A stretch of DNA of 64,000 nucleotides from Bdellovibrionales bacterium. GTDB taxonomy: Bacteria; Bdellovibrionota; Bdellovibrionia; Bdellovibrionales; UBA1609. Below are positions 1-9,664 of the stretch, piece by piece. The position numbers and the translations under genes are program-made. The notes beneath the pieces are model-generated. The model made no database searches and had not been told where the DNA came from. It was given only the letters and a program-made list of their open reading frames with translations. The DNA lies in the NCBI GenBank assembly GCA_019695175.1, contig JAIBAM010000001.1, forward strand, positions 1 to 64,000, read 5' to 3'. Each line of letters opens with the position of its first letter. The first letter of the stretch is position 1.

Positions 1-3000
1 GAACTGTGACGCAAAGCTCATCTCAAACAATAACTGTTGGCTCTAGTGGCTGGACTCAAAGCTCTGGGAATTTTGCGGGAAGCGATGCCAATATTTCAGT
101 AACTGGAGATGTGAGTGTTTCAGGAGGTAGCCTCACCTCAACTTCAACAACATTCACAGCAGGTAACAACTTAACTCTAGCTAGCGGCACTCTCATCCCC
201 AATGGAGGCACCATTGAGTTGTACAGCACACCAGCACTTCATTCCTGTAGCGTCACTCTCAATACTGGAACAAACGCTCTTAATCATTTTAAAATAAATC
301 GAAACAATGGAGGTAGCTGTGGCAGTATCGTCACCACGACAGGTACCGTCACTATTAATGGAAACATGGACATTTATAACATAGGGCTTCCGGGAAGTAC
401 TTCCGCATTAAACGGTGGACAATTTGATGTGAGCGGAAACGTCGATATGACCATGAATTACAGCGGAGGATCTTCAATCATTCAGTTCAATGGTACAGGA
501 AATCAAACGATTTCCCAAAGTGCAGGTGTTTATCCAAGTATAAAAATAAATAAAACCAGTGGAACCTTGACCCTTCCCTCAGCCGTCTTAAAACTAAGCA
601 GCGACTGGACCCATCTCGCCGGAACAGTTGACACTTCTGGCAATACCATTCAATTCGCACAAATAAGTTCTGGTGTTGGTTCCACATCCACCATCACAAC
701 CACAGGGATGTCTTTTAATCACCTTGAGCTGGTAAAGAATAGGGCAGGAAGCAACACCAGTATCTCCGGAACCATCACAGTCTTAGGTAATATGACTGTA
801 AATAATGTCACCGCGGGAGCGTCAGATAGGATCAGTGGCGGAACAATTAACGTCCTTGGCAATTTAACTATGCTGGCCTCAACCGGTGGTTCTGCGACTC
901 TTCAAATCGTGGGAACTGGGGCGCAAACCCTCTCTGGAACAGGTGGTAATTTACCCAATCTCCTCGTAAATAAACCCTCTGGTACGCTCACAATTTCAGG
1001 TATTGTTGGACTGGCTGGAAACTTAACTCACACCGCAGGAACCGTTGTTTCAACTGGATCTACATTCATCCGAACCTCCGCACCGAATCTCTCTCAATGT
1101 AGCTCCACCATCACTCCCAATACCATGGAATTTGATAATTTTTATTTTAACTCTACCTGTGGAGGCGGTGGCCCAACAACAGATACGATCTCGGGAACTC
1201 TTGTTGTCAATGGAACATTGACTATTAATAACTCTGGGCCCTCTGGTTTAGACGTAATCAACGGTGGTTCCATCAGTGCCAAAGGTAACATCTCAATGAC
1301 GGCGGGGGATTCTGGAACAACAAATATTATTTTATCTGGAACTGGCACACAAAATATAACTCACTCTGGGGGAACCTTTCCTGGCTCTGTACTTACACTT
1401 AATAAACCCTCAGGCTCAGCACATCTTTCTTCTCATTTAAACTTAAGTGTCAGTGGACAAGATCTCACTCTGAACTCAGGGTCTCTCTACATGGGTGGCT
1501 ACAATTTAACTATTAACGACCGTTTAACTTTAGATTCAGGAACTTCTCTTTTTACCGAGTGTGGGACTTTATCTTACGGAGCCCTCACCAATAATGGAAC
1601 CATTGTAAATGGTTCGGATGTACTTCTTTCGGTTAACGACGTGACTGTTAATGAAGGAAATAACGCTGTCTTTAGTATCGCCCTATCCGGCGCTTCTTGT
1701 AGCGATGTGACATTTAATTATGCTACCAGCAATGGAACCGCAATAGCTGGCACTCACTACACCTCGACTTCAGGAAGTCAAACACTTACGGCGGGATCCA
1801 CAACTCTGAATATTACTGTGCCAACTCTTGATGACAGTTGTTACAGTGGTTCCTCTAAAGCCATGAGTTTGACACTTTCTTCTATTACCGGAACGGGAGT
1901 GCTAGACAATGTGGGAGTCGGAACCATTGACGATCTTGCCACCAAACCCACTGTACAATTTACTTCCACAGGAAGTACTGTTGCGGAGTCGGTTGGAACA
2001 GTTACCATAACCGCACAAAGAACTGGAGCTTCGTGTTCTGCAACCAGCGTTCCCTATAACATAAGCGGAACCGCAACAAGTGGTTCAGATTATACAATCA
2101 CCGCATCCCCGCTTACCATTGCAGCGGGAGCCAGTGGATTGTCAGCCACCTCCACGGTCACTGTTTCAGACGACTCCACTTTAGAAGCCACAGAAACAGT
2201 GATCCTCGATTTGCAAACCATGACAAACGCCGATATCGGCACCAACAGCACATACACTCTTAACATAACGGACAATGACTTGGGTGCATTTTCCATCTCA
2301 GGAATTCAAGGGAGCAATGGGATAGACACTACAAACGACGCCTATTTATCCCAAGACACCCATGCAGTAGTTTCTTGGTCCTCCTCTGTAGGAGCGACAA
2401 GCTACAATGTTCTTATTTACCAAGATGATGGAGCGACCATTCAATGTGCTCAACAAAATACGACATCTACTAGCTATGATTTTAGTTCCTGTAACCTAAC
2501 TGGTGGAACTTATTATCGTGCTAGCGTCACAGCAACTGATGGAACTTCGAGTGGTCCTGCCTCTAATAACACTTATCGTTTTTATGTAAATCAAAACCCT
2601 GTCGCCACCTCTACAGGACCTTGGTACGTCATGAGCACAAGCTCTATAAATATAAATGCCTTGTATGCAGCACCTCCAAGTGTAGGAATCGCATCAGATA
2701 GTGATTCAGGACAAACTCTGACCTTTACAAGTGCCAATAATGGTACCTATGGTACTGTAACTAATAACTCGACCTACATTACTTACACTCCTTCATCATC
2801 CACTAGCACTGGCGCTGACAGTTTTTCTGTAACCATCAACGATGGTGTGGGAGGATCTTTAACAACAACAATTAATATTTATGTAGTTACTGCGTTTACT
2901 TGGACCGGCAACACCAACAACACTTGGTCGAGTGGGACGGCCAGCAATTGGTGTGGAAGTATTAATTCTAATAAAAATGGTTGCACCGGCACTGGGTCTG

Positions 3001-4979
3001 TCCCAGGGGCCAGCGATGTGGCTGTAATTGATAGCACTTGCTCTTCAGGAAATTGCACCCCCACTACCAATTACAATGTAAGTGTGGCTGGAATAAGAGC
3101 CAACGGCCTTACTTTAAACCAAGGAGTAGGGTTTACTTTCACACTAGGAACGACAGGATGGATTCAAAATGGTGGAGTTTTCAATGGCAGTAACTCCAAT
3201 ATCACTACGGCAGCATTTACAATTAATGCTGGATCCTTTACTAGCACCAGCGGGACACTAGCTGTATATCGTGCTTCTACAGGTAATGAAACCTACTTTA
3301 AGGTGGATTCAAGTGCCTCTTTTTTACCAAATAATGGCACCGTTAAAATATCTTCAGGATGTTGGAACTGTAACTATACTTCCACTCTCGATGTGGCAGA
3401 TGGATTTAACTTTTATAACTTGAGTCTGACAAAAGTTGCGGGAGGTGGTGCTGGCGCCACTTATCAGCCTATTACAGGACGTAAAATTATAATTCTAAAT
3501 AATTTCTCCCATGGATCTGACGAATACGTTGATCCAGTCATTTCCCTATCGGGAACTTGGGAAGTTCAGGGAAATTTTTATGTAAAAGGAGAGGCCAAGG
3601 GCGGAACGGGGACCATCACTTTAAACGGAACAGGGAACCAATCCTATGACACTACAAATAGTGGCATTTCAGTTAATTTAGTTATCAACAAAGCGTCAGG
3701 TAACGTTACACCGTCTGGAACAGAATTAAATATAGGTTCCTTCGATTTACAGTCAGGGACATTCACTGCACCTACGGGAACTTTTTATATTAAACACTAC
3801 GCTGCTTCAGCCAGTGTCACCTTGTTTAAAATTGCTGCCACAGCCACTTACAACCACAACAATGGAACCCTTTTACTTAAAACGGCAAATAGCGGTTGCT
3901 TTTGCCCGACAACAACAACTGTTGATGTGCCCGATGCCTTTCAATTTTATAACGTGACCGTATCACAACATAATGCCAATTTTGGAACAACCACGGCACC
4001 CGTCACTGGAAGAAAAATTGTGGTTCTTAATAACTTCTCCCATGGTTCAGATGACTTTGTCGGTGCGGCGAATACCCTCCTCAGTGGAAACTGGGAGGTT
4101 CAAGGAAATTTGTATGTAAAAGCGGAAGCTAATGGTGGATCTGGAACCATTACCTTAAACGGAACAGGGAATCAATCTTACTCCACAACCAATAGTGGTG
4201 TTACCGCAAATGTTGTTGTCAATAAAACTTCAGGTACCGTGACACCTTTAAGCTCTGAATTTAATATAAACTCATTTGATTTACAATCAGGGACTTTTAC
4301 CGCACCTACATCCACTTTTTATATCAAGCACTTCGCCCCTAGCGCTAGCGTGACCATGTTCAAAATTGCTGCCACAGCCACTTATAACCACAACAATGGA
4401 ACCCTTTTACTTAAAACGGCAAATAGCGGTTGCTTTTGCCCGACAACAACAACTGTTGATGTGCCCGATGCCTTTCAATTTTATAACGTGACCGTATCAC
4501 AACATAATGCCAATTTTGGAACAACCACGGCACCCGTCACTGGAAGAAAAATTGTGGTTCTTAATAACTTCTCCCATGGTTCAGATGACTTTGTCGGAGC
4601 AGCGAATACCCTCCTCAGTGGAAACTGGGAGGTTCAAGGAAATTTGTATGTAAAAGCGGAAGCCAACCGTGGAACCGGAAACATTACCTTTACTGGCTCA
4701 GGATCCCAAACTTACACTCGTACAAATGGAACTCCGACAACAGGTACCTGGACTGTAAATAAATCAGGGGGCTCTTTACAGCTCCTTTCAAATTTAACCC
4801 TTAACGATGCCACCCAAGATTTAACCATCTCAGCTGGAACTCTGGATATGAACGGATACAACCTTACCCTAGGTCGAAACATCACCAATAATGACACTCT
4901 TAAACGGGGTAACAGCCCAAGCTGTGGAACTATTACGCAGGGAGGCTCTTACACTGGTAACGCAGCTATCTGTCCTTAA
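1..4979 (+). CDS. Giant secreted repeat protein (adhesin-like), 5' end cut by window
   Basis: The reading frame is open at the left edge (a GTG at position 6 is only the first in-window start codon), so at least 1657 residues are the C-terminal part of a larger protein. It is extremely rich in Ser, Thr, Gly and Asn. Residues about 1-540 are degenerate beta-helix-like repeats around motifs such as GTGAQTLSGTGG and NKPSGTLT. Residues about 545-760 hold two Calx-beta-like domains (VNEGNNAVFSIALSG; TVAESVGTVTITA). A fibronectin-III-like segment follows (about 760-865), then a cadherin-like segment (about 870-960) and three copies of a module of about 178 residues (about 1090-1580). No autotransporter barrel or LPXTG sorting signal is seen at the C-terminus, which ends in CP. 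The composition and domain set fit a surface or secreted adhesin; the secretion route is unknown. It is separated by 210 bp from the convergent flgL. Confidence 0.7.
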   Translation, partial: TVTQSSSQTITVGSSGWTQSSGNFAGSDANISVTGDVSVSGGSLTSTSTTFTAGNNLTLASGTLIPNGGTIELYSTPALHSCSVTLNTGTNALNHFKINRNNGGSCGSIVTTTGTVTINGNMDIYNIGLPGSTSALNGGQFDVSGNVDMTMNYSGGSSIIQFNGTGNQTISQSAGVYPSIKINKTSGTLTLPSAVLKLSSDWTHLAGTVDTSGNTIQFAQISSGVGSTSTITTTGMSFNHLELVKNRAGSNTSISGTITVLGNMTVNNVTAGASDRISGGTINVLGNLTMLASTGGSATLQIVGTGAQTLSGTGGNLPNLLVNKPSGTLTISGIVGLAGNLTHTAGTVVSTGSTFIRTSAPNLSQCSSTITPNTMEFDNFYFNSTCGGGGPTTDTISGTLVVNGTLTINNSGPSGLDVINGGSISAKGNISMTAGDSGTTNIILSGTGTQNITHSGGTFPGSVLTLNKPSGSAHLSSHLNLSVSGQDLTLNSGSLYMGGYNLTINDRLTLDSGTSLFTECGTLSYGALTNNGTIVNGSDVLLSVNDVTVNEGNNAVFSIALSGASCSDVTFNYATSNGTAIAGTHYTSTSGSQTLTAGSTTLNITVPTLDDSCYSGSSKAMSLTLSSITGTGVLDNVGVGTIDDLATKPTVQFTSTGSTVAESVGTVTITAQRTGASCSATSVPYNISGTATSGSDYTITASPLTIAAGASGLSATSTVTVSDDSTLEATETVILDLQTMTNADIGTNSTYTLNITDNDLGAFSISGIQGSNGIDTTNDAYLSQDTHAVVSWSSSVGATSYNVLIYQDDGATIQCAQQNTTSTSYDFSSCNLTGGTYYRASVTATDGTSSGPASNNTYRFYVNQNPVATSTGPWYVMSTSSININALYAAPPSVGIASDSDSGQTLTFTSANNGTYGTVTNNSTYITYTPSSSTSTGADSFSVTINDGVGGSLTTTINIYVVTAFTWTGNTNNTWSSGTASNWCGSINSNKNGCTGTGSVPGASDVAVIDSTCSSGNCTPTTNYNVSVAGIRANGLTLNQGVGFTFTLGTTGWIQNGGVFNGSNSNITTAAFTINAGSFTSTSGTLAVYRASTGNETYFKVDSSASFLPNNGTVKISSGCWNCNYTSTLDVADGFNFYNLSLTKVAGGGAGATYQPITGRKIIILNNFSHGSDEYVDPVISLSGTWEVQGNFYVKGEAKGGTGTITLNGTGNQSYDTTNSGISVNLVINKASGNVTPSGTELNIGSFDLQSGTFTAPTGTFYIKHYAASASVTLFKIAATATYNHNNGTLLLKTANSGCFCPTTTTVDVPDAFQFYNVTVSQHNANFGTTTAPVTGRKIVVLNNFSHGSDDFVGAANTLLSGNWEVQGNLYVKAEANGGSGTITLNGTGNQSYSTTNSGVTANVVVNKTSGTVTPLSSEFNINSFDLQSGTFTAPTSTFYIKHFAPSASVTMFKIAATATYNHNNGTLLLKTANSGCFCPTTTTVDVPDAFQFYNVTVSQHNANFGTTTAPVTGRKIVVLNNFSHGSDDFVGAANTLLSGNWEVQGNLYVKAEANRGTGNITFTGSGSQTYTRTNGTPTTGTWTVNKSGGSLQLLSNLTLNDATQDLTISAGTLDMNGYNLTLGRNITNNDTLKRGNSPSCGTITQGGSYTGNAAICP
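3829..4663 (+). repeat. Near-identical 534-bp-offset direct repeat inside the giant protein gene
   Basis: Bases 3829-4129 and 4363-4663 are almost identical, with only a few substitutions (for example tacaac/tataac and ggtgcggcg/ggagcagcg). The offset is 534 bp, that is 178 codons, so the reading frame is kept. The shared segment encodes residues around SGCFCPTTTTVDVPDAF and NNFSHGSDDF. A third, clearly diverged copy lies upstream around 3295-3600 (SGCWNCNYTSTLDVADGF). The near-identity at nucleotide level, including third codon positions, indicates recent duplication or gene conversion. Confidence 0.9.
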
Positions 4980-5189
4980 CCCCAGCATTACTATAACTGC
5001 GATTTTAAAAACATCTTATGTAAACAAAAATTAAGATATTGCAGGAACGATTAATTTAACTTTCAAGAGAAATCACTACCAATGATCTCAAGTTTAAAGA
5101 TTTTCTTTGATTACTTCAGTAAACTAAAATTTAAATGATCTTCTTTACTTAGAACTGGCTGAAAAACCCTGTCTCAACTACTACAGAAG

Positions 5190-6350
5190 CTAACGCAAAA
5201 ATTGTAACAATGTAGGTTGAATAAGTTTTCCAGAAGTTTGTAGGGTGGCCTGCAATGTACTTTCCGTTTTATTAATGTCACTCACAGTGGAATAAACATT
5301 TGCGTCTTCCAATTGCGAGATAGAAACCTGATTGTCCACCTTTGCCTTTTCAAGACTTTGTAATAAACTTTCCACTGCCATGCCTCGACTACCTACTTGC
5401 GATCTCGCCAAAACCACCTGGGACAAAACTGAATCTATTGAGTCCAAGGAGTCCTGCACTCCTTTTTTGTCATTGGTCCTCAGCGAAACCTCTAAATCCT
5501 TGAGCACTTTAAATAAATTAACCCCCGCATTTTCAGATTCTTTTTCACTGGTACGACTTGATTCCTTCTCACTGGACTGACTTGATTCCTTTGTTCCTTT
5601 TAAATCAAGTGGTGGCATCCTTAAAGAACTGGGGCCTCTCAGCGGCAAATGATTCCCTTTAGTTTCGGACTCATTTTGCTTCCGCTTTAAATTGTCTTCA
5701 TTTACATCCATATTTGAACTTAAATCCTGCTTTACCCCAATCCACTCTTCAATCGTTTGGGGTTGTTCCATAGAAGGCTTTACCTTTCCATCTGATGAAA
5801 AACCCTCACCCAGAAAAACCCGATTTCCAGAAATATTCATAGGTAAAAAGGTGGCCTTATCAATATGGATCATCATTTCGCCATCATCACCCAAGTATTG
5901 GCCTTGAGTTCCGAAGGGTCTGCTCTGGGTCTTAAATCCAGCAAAAATAAAACGATCCCCTAATTTTCGATTCCCAATATTGACCACTTGATTAAAAATC
6001 TGCTCCACTTCCGTGGCTACAACCCTGCGACTTTCCTCATTGGCGCTCGCATCATTAGATTGGCTTATTGCCAATTCCTTAACTCTCATGAGGTTTTCAC
6101 CCACTTCTCCTAAGGCCTGATCTGTTGTATCCAAGAAACTTTTTGTGTAGTTTAAATTTTTAATAAATTGTTTGTTACCTTCAAAATCAATTCGAGAATT
6201 TAAAACTCGACTGGCAGAGATGGGATCATCCGATGGTTTTGTAACTCTTTTTTGTGTGGCCGCTTGATTTTGTAACTCGGACATTTGCGTACGATTTTTA
6301 CCCAAGTTCCCTAAAACTTGATCATAAGCCATGGTGTCAGCAACACGCAT
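5190..6350 (-). CDS. flgL: Flagellar hook-associated protein 3 (FlgL)
   Basis: FlgL forms the second hook-filament junction layer between FlgK and flagellin outside the cell. The N-terminus (MRVADTMAYDQVLGNL, then TKPSDDPISASRVL) is the typical flagellin-like D0/D1 helix region, and the C-terminal helix is also present (SQVGSRGMAVESLLQSLEKAK). At 386 residues it is longer than common homologues of about 300. The extra length is a low-complexity Ser/Glu/Lys stretch around residues 245-275 (SSQSSEKESSRTSEKESE). A GAGGAG ribosome site lies 7 nt before the ATG. It is the last gene of the flgM-flgN-flgK-flgL group, 40 bp after flgK. Confidence 0.93.
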   Translation of the reverse strand: MRVADTMAYDQVLGNLGKNRTQMSELQNQAATQKRVTKPSDDPISASRVLNSRIDFEGNKQFIKNLNYTKSFLDTTDQALGEVGENLMRVKELAISQSNDASANEESRRVVATEVEQIFNQVVNIGNRKLGDRFIFAGFKTQSRPFGTQGQYLGDDGEMMIHIDKATFLPMNISGNRVFLGEGFSSDGKVKPSMEQPQTIEEWIGVKQDLSSNMDVNEDNLKRKQNESETKGNHLPLRGPSSLRMPPLDLKGTKESSQSSEKESSRTSEKESENAGVNLFKVLKDLEVSLRTNDKKGVQDSLDSIDSVLSQVVLARSQVGSRGMAVESLLQSLEKAKVDNQVSISQLEDANVYSTVSDINKTESTLQATLQTSGKLIQPTLLQFLR

Positions 6351-6390
6351 AAAGACACTCCTCTAAGAGCCTGTATGGAGAAACTCTAAT

Positions 6391-7818
6391 TTAGAAGCGG
6401 CGCAAATTAAGTACCGTATCCATCATTTCATCCGCCGCACGAATGATTCGAGCGGAAGCATCGAAAGCTTTTTGGTATTCAATCATTTTTGTTGTTTCTT
6501 CATCTAAACTCACACCGCTCACACTTTCTCGAACATTTTTAATTTGATTATAAATATCTTTTTGTGCCGCATGGGCCGAAATAGACCTTTGACTTTCAAT
6601 TCCGATTTTACCTACGATGCTAGAATAAAATTCATCTGCAGTTGCTGTTTCCTGATTTAAAATGGGTTTATATTGTAATGCAGATAGCATATTTGCAATT
6701 CGATTGTCGCCCGGGGAGTTTGGGGCTCCAGAGGCTGCAATTTGACCCACATCTTCCAAAATCCCTTGATTCACTTTTATACTTTCAGCAGCATTTTCAA
6801 TGCCATTTGAAAATTGAAAAAAATCCTCACCCTTCTGATTGTACCGATTAAATCCTTCTCTATGAATTTTATTTGTTTCCAGACCCATGGTATAAGCCAT
6901 GTCATTCATTTGCTCGTGCAAGCTTTCTATCGTTTGGTCTCTGACCTCGAGCAACCCCCCAATATGCCCTCCAGTTAACTGTCGAGTGACATTAATTGGA
7001 GTTGATTCATCCATGGACTTATAAAAGATTTCAAAACTTCCTTCCTTTTTCCCATTCTCTTTGGGTGTACTCATGACATAAAGATCTCGCTGACTAAATC
7101 CAGAGACTAAAACCGCCGTGTTGCCTGCGGTAATGGTGAGTTGCCCATCTTTTCCCTCGGCATAACGAATATTTACCACTTCCCCCAATTTTTTTACCAA
7201 CAAGTCCCGTCGATCCCTTTCATCATTAGCCACTCCACCATTAAGTTCCACAACTTGAACTTTTTCATTGAGCTGAGAAATTTCTTTGGTGAGTTGATTG
7301 ATTTCCTCCACCTTAGTAGTCAATCGAAAATCCACATCATTTTGGATCTCATTCAACTGTTTTGAAACGCGATGAAAATCTTGAGCTAAAAAATGAGTCG
7401 ACTCTTTCACAAGAGTTCGCGCAGCTAAACTTTCTGGATTATTGGAAAGCTCGCGAAAAGCATTAAAGACATCGCTCATGGCGTGATTCAACCCTTTATT
7501 CACCTGTTCATTGTACACTTCTTCCACGCGCCCCAAAAGTTCGGAACGGGAATCTAAAAAACCCAATTGATTCCCCTCACGCTCCAATTGCTTTTCAATG
7601 TAATGATTGTTCGTTCGAGTAATTTCTCCAGGGCGAGCGCCCATGCCAACCCTTGTATTACCAAAACCAACTGGCTCATTGGTTTTGAAGGTTACATTTT
7701 GTCGAGAATATCCTTCGGTGGTTCGATTTGCGATATTATGTGAAACAGTTTGTAATCCGGTCTGACTATTCATCATTGACCGTTTACCCACGTCCATCAT
7801 GGACCAAATTCTAGACAT
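6391..7818 (-). CDS. flgK: Flagellar hook-associated protein 1 (FlgK)
   Basis: FlgK is the first hook-filament junction protein, exported by the flagellar type III apparatus. The N-terminal rod/hook family signature is clear (TGLQTVSHNIANRTTEGYSRQ, then R-x-G-x-G motifs), and the C-terminus carries the conserved heptad region (MIEYQKAFDASARIIRAADEMMDTVLNLR). The length of 475 residues is normal. It lies 80 bp downstream of flgN, its export chaperone, and upstream of flgL, with which it assembles. A GAGGGAAG ribosome site precedes the ATG. The order flgM-flgN-flgK-flgL is the common late flagellar arrangement. Confidence 0.95.
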   Translation of the reverse strand: MSRIWSMMDVGKRSMMNSQTGLQTVSHNIANRTTEGYSRQNVTFKTNEPVGFGNTRVGMGARPGEITRTNNHYIEKQLEREGNQLGFLDSRSELLGRVEEVYNEQVNKGLNHAMSDVFNAFRELSNNPESLAARTLVKESTHFLAQDFHRVSKQLNEIQNDVDFRLTTKVEEINQLTKEISQLNEKVQVVELNGGVANDERDRRDLLVKKLGEVVNIRYAEGKDGQLTITAGNTAVLVSGFSQRDLYVMSTPKENGKKEGSFEIFYKSMDESTPINVTRQLTGGHIGGLLEVRDQTIESLHEQMNDMAYTMGLETNKIHREGFNRYNQKGEDFFQFSNGIENAAESIKVNQGILEDVGQIAASGAPNSPGDNRIANMLSALQYKPILNQETATADEFYSSIVGKIGIESQRSISAHAAQKDIYNQIKNVRESVSGVSLDEETTKMIEYQKAFDASARIIRAADEMMDTVLNLRRF

Positions 7819-7830
7819 TTTTCTTCCCTC

Positions 7831-7847
7831 ACTTCCATCCTGGAAGT
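7831..7847 (-). other. Small inverted repeat just upstream of the flgK ribosome site
   Basis: ACTTCCA and TGGAAGT form a perfect 7-bp stem with a 3-nt loop in the 80-bp flgN-flgK spacer. The stem ends only a few bases before the flgK Shine-Dalgarno sequence. There is no T-run after it on the coding strand, so it is not a classical terminator. It could influence flgK translation or mRNA stability. Confidence 0.3.
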
Positions 7848-7898
7848 TGAGTTTTTAAATCAATTTTAAACCCAAAGATACCGGCTTCATAACCATGG

Positions 7899-8414
7899 TT
7901 AAACTTCTCGTTTAACCAAATGACCGGTGGAAGTCACTCCCGCTTTGACTTCTCCTTTGCGTTGATAGTTCTGCTTATCTTGTAAGTTTTCACGAATGGA
8001 TTTCATAGCACCAGTCACTGTCTGCAAAGCAGATTCAACCAACACTTTGTTTTCTTTATTTAACTCTTGCACTCTTTTTAAGAGAATTTCCAATACTGAG
8101 TGAATATTCCTTAAGTGATCACCTCCAGATCCCCCCACCACTCTGGCAATTTCTAAAAGCCGAGGTGACTCCTCCTTTAAGGACAAAAACTTAGATAAAA
8201 ACTGAACCTGAAGAATGCGTTGTTCCTCCAAATTACTGACCTTAGCTAACATGGCTTCCTTCGCTCGATTGTTTTCATTGAGATCATCCAAGTGACTGGA
8301 TATTAAAATCTCCTTTTCTCTTCTGACGGTGTCCAACAATGAACGATAAACTCGCACCAGGTCATCTAAGATCACATACAATTTTTCTAGATTTTCTTGT
8401 AACTCCTGATTCAT
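7899..8414 (-). CDS. flgN: Flagellar export chaperone FlgN
   Basis: A 171-residue, highly charged, mostly helical protein in the position expected for FlgN, the cytoplasmic chaperone that binds the C-termini of FlgK and FlgL before export. The pattern LEKLYVILDDLVRVYRSLLDTVRREKEILI at the N-terminus, written here as LEKLYVILDDL followed by YRSLLDTVRREKEILI, matches FlgN-family helices in which a Leu-rich coiled coil is followed by an EKE motif. It starts 27 bp after flgM. Sequence identity in this family is generally low, so synteny carries much of the call. Confidence 0.85.
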   Translation of the reverse strand: MNQELQENLEKLYVILDDLVRVYRSLLDTVRREKEILISSHLDDLNENNRAKEAMLAKVSNLEEQRILQVQFLSKFLSLKEESPRLLEIARVVGGSGGDHLRNIHSVLEILLKRVQELNKENKVLVESALQTVTGAMKSIRENLQDKQNYQRKGEVKAGVTSTGHLVKREV

Positions 8415-8441
8415 CCTTGAACCAGTTCCTTTCTTTAAAAA

Positions 8442-8759
8442 TTAATCGACCATTTCTAAATGTTCATCCACCAATCGATCGGCCACAGCCTTTGCATCGA
8501 CTTTGTAATTTCCACTATCAATTAAATTCTGCAATTCGGAAACTCGAGCCTCATTGATGCTAATATCAGAGGCAAGATCTTTTGCTTTTTGTAAAGCTTG
8601 CGCTTTATCTGATAGATTTATTTTAGCCGTGTCACCCACTCTGGAAGCTCGAGGAGTGAGCATTTTATTAAGTTCATTGGTCTTCACGCCTTTGGTGGCA
8701 GAGGATTTTCCAGCATCAATCCCAGGAGTATTTTGATTTACCTTATTTCCAACCTTCAT
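8442..8759 (-). CDS. flgM: Anti-sigma-28 factor FlgM
   Basis: A 105-residue protein with the conserved C-terminal sigma-28 binding region: ISINEARVSELQNLIDSG, then YKVDAKAVADRLVDEHL. FlgM holds FliA inactive until the hook-basal body is complete, when FlgM is exported. The N-terminal half is polar and probably disordered, as in other FlgM proteins. A GGAGGAGG-type ribosome site lies directly upstream. It heads the flgM-flgN-flgK-flgL group, and its target FliA is encoded in the same window at 30978-31829. Confidence 0.9.
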   Translation of the reverse strand: MKVGNKVNQNTPGIDAGKSSATKGVKTNELNKMLTPRASRVGDTAKINLSDKAQALQKAKDLASDISINEARVSELQNLIDSGNYKVDAKAVADRLVDEHLEMVD

Positions 8760-8906
8760 TTTTCCTCCTCCAAATTCCCAAAGTTTTAAAATTCTTTAAA
8801 CCTCGAATCAGATTCCCGCTGGATTCAGCTTCTTTTTTAAGTGTATCACAATGGGAAAAATTCTCACAATGTATATTGATAACCTGGGTTTAGTTAAAAT
8901 CAATGG

Positions 8907-9617
8907 CTAAACTATGGCCTCAATCGACCAGTTTAATTTTGTTTGATCCGGTGACGAAAATTGCCCCAACTTTTGTCCAGCCTGCACTTCTTGATTGGGG
9001 GTTATTTTTTCTAAAGCACCCGGGAAAATAATTTTGGATATAAAACCTTCCGGATGGGATATTTGAATGGCCGATAAACCGTCCTCAGTTTGAAATCGAT
9101 CCAGCACTTTTCCAGACCAGGGGCTCGTAATCGATAGAGATTGACCTAGAAAGGAGTTGGGTTCTTCGGTTAATTGCAACTGCAAATTTAAACTCTGCTT
9201 TTTAATGTTTTTTTCCCCCGGAATATGAGATAGCGATTTTAATTCTTCTACTTTTATTACTGGGGTTTTTCCATTGGCTGGGATCGGCAATGGTCCCTGG
9301 GGCCTAGCCGTTGGCACGAGAGGGGCCATACGCTCCTTGATATTGTTGTAAATCAAATCTGCTAAGCCCACGCCCCCTTGTTTAGACCAATTGTTGGTGT
9401 ACTGTTGATCCAATTGATCGCGATAAAGTTTTTCTGCAAAACTAGTTTTCATTAAATCACTCTCTGGAACAGCTTGACGCATAGCTTTGACCATTTCACC
9501 CAAAAAGTGCTGCTCGTAAAGCCGAGCAGCCTCGCGCAATCGATGGTCAGAGCTTTCTTGAGCGGAATCAGGGGCTCGAGAATGTGAATCCAAAGGAATA
9601 ATTTGATTTATTTTCAT
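8907..9617 (-). CDS. flgJ: FlgJ-type rod-binding protein with a degenerate M23/LytM-like C-terminus
   Basis: Residues about 20-90 are the FlgJ rod-binding domain (AARLYEQHFLGEMVKAMRQ, then SFAEKLYRDQLDQQY), needed for rod assembly in the periplasm. The C-terminal 80 residues resemble a LytM/M23 fold (SPWSGKVLDRF, then AIQISHPEG, then QEVQAGQKLGQF), but the catalytic HxH region reads KLNWSIEA, so it should be inactive. There is no GH73 glucosaminidase domain as in enterobacterial FlgJ. I chose the ATG at 9617, giving 236 residues. An upstream in-frame GTG at 9662 has no better ribosome site. It follows flgI after a 165-210 bp spacer. Confidence 0.82.
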   Translation of the reverse strand: MKINQIIPLDSHSRAPDSAQESSDHRLREAARLYEQHFLGEMVKAMRQAVPESDLMKTSFAEKLYRDQLDQQYTNNWSKQGGVGLADLIYNNIKERMAPLVPTARPQGPLPIPANGKTPVIKVEELKSLSHIPGEKNIKKQSLNLQLQLTEEPNSFLGQSLSITSPWSGKVLDRFQTEDGLSAIQISHPEGFISKIIFPGALEKITPNQEVQAGQKLGQFSSPDQTKLNWSIEAIV

Positions 9618-9664
9618 AAAAAAGAGGGGGGAAGGCGAGTCAGAAACCAGTGCATCCTGCACTT

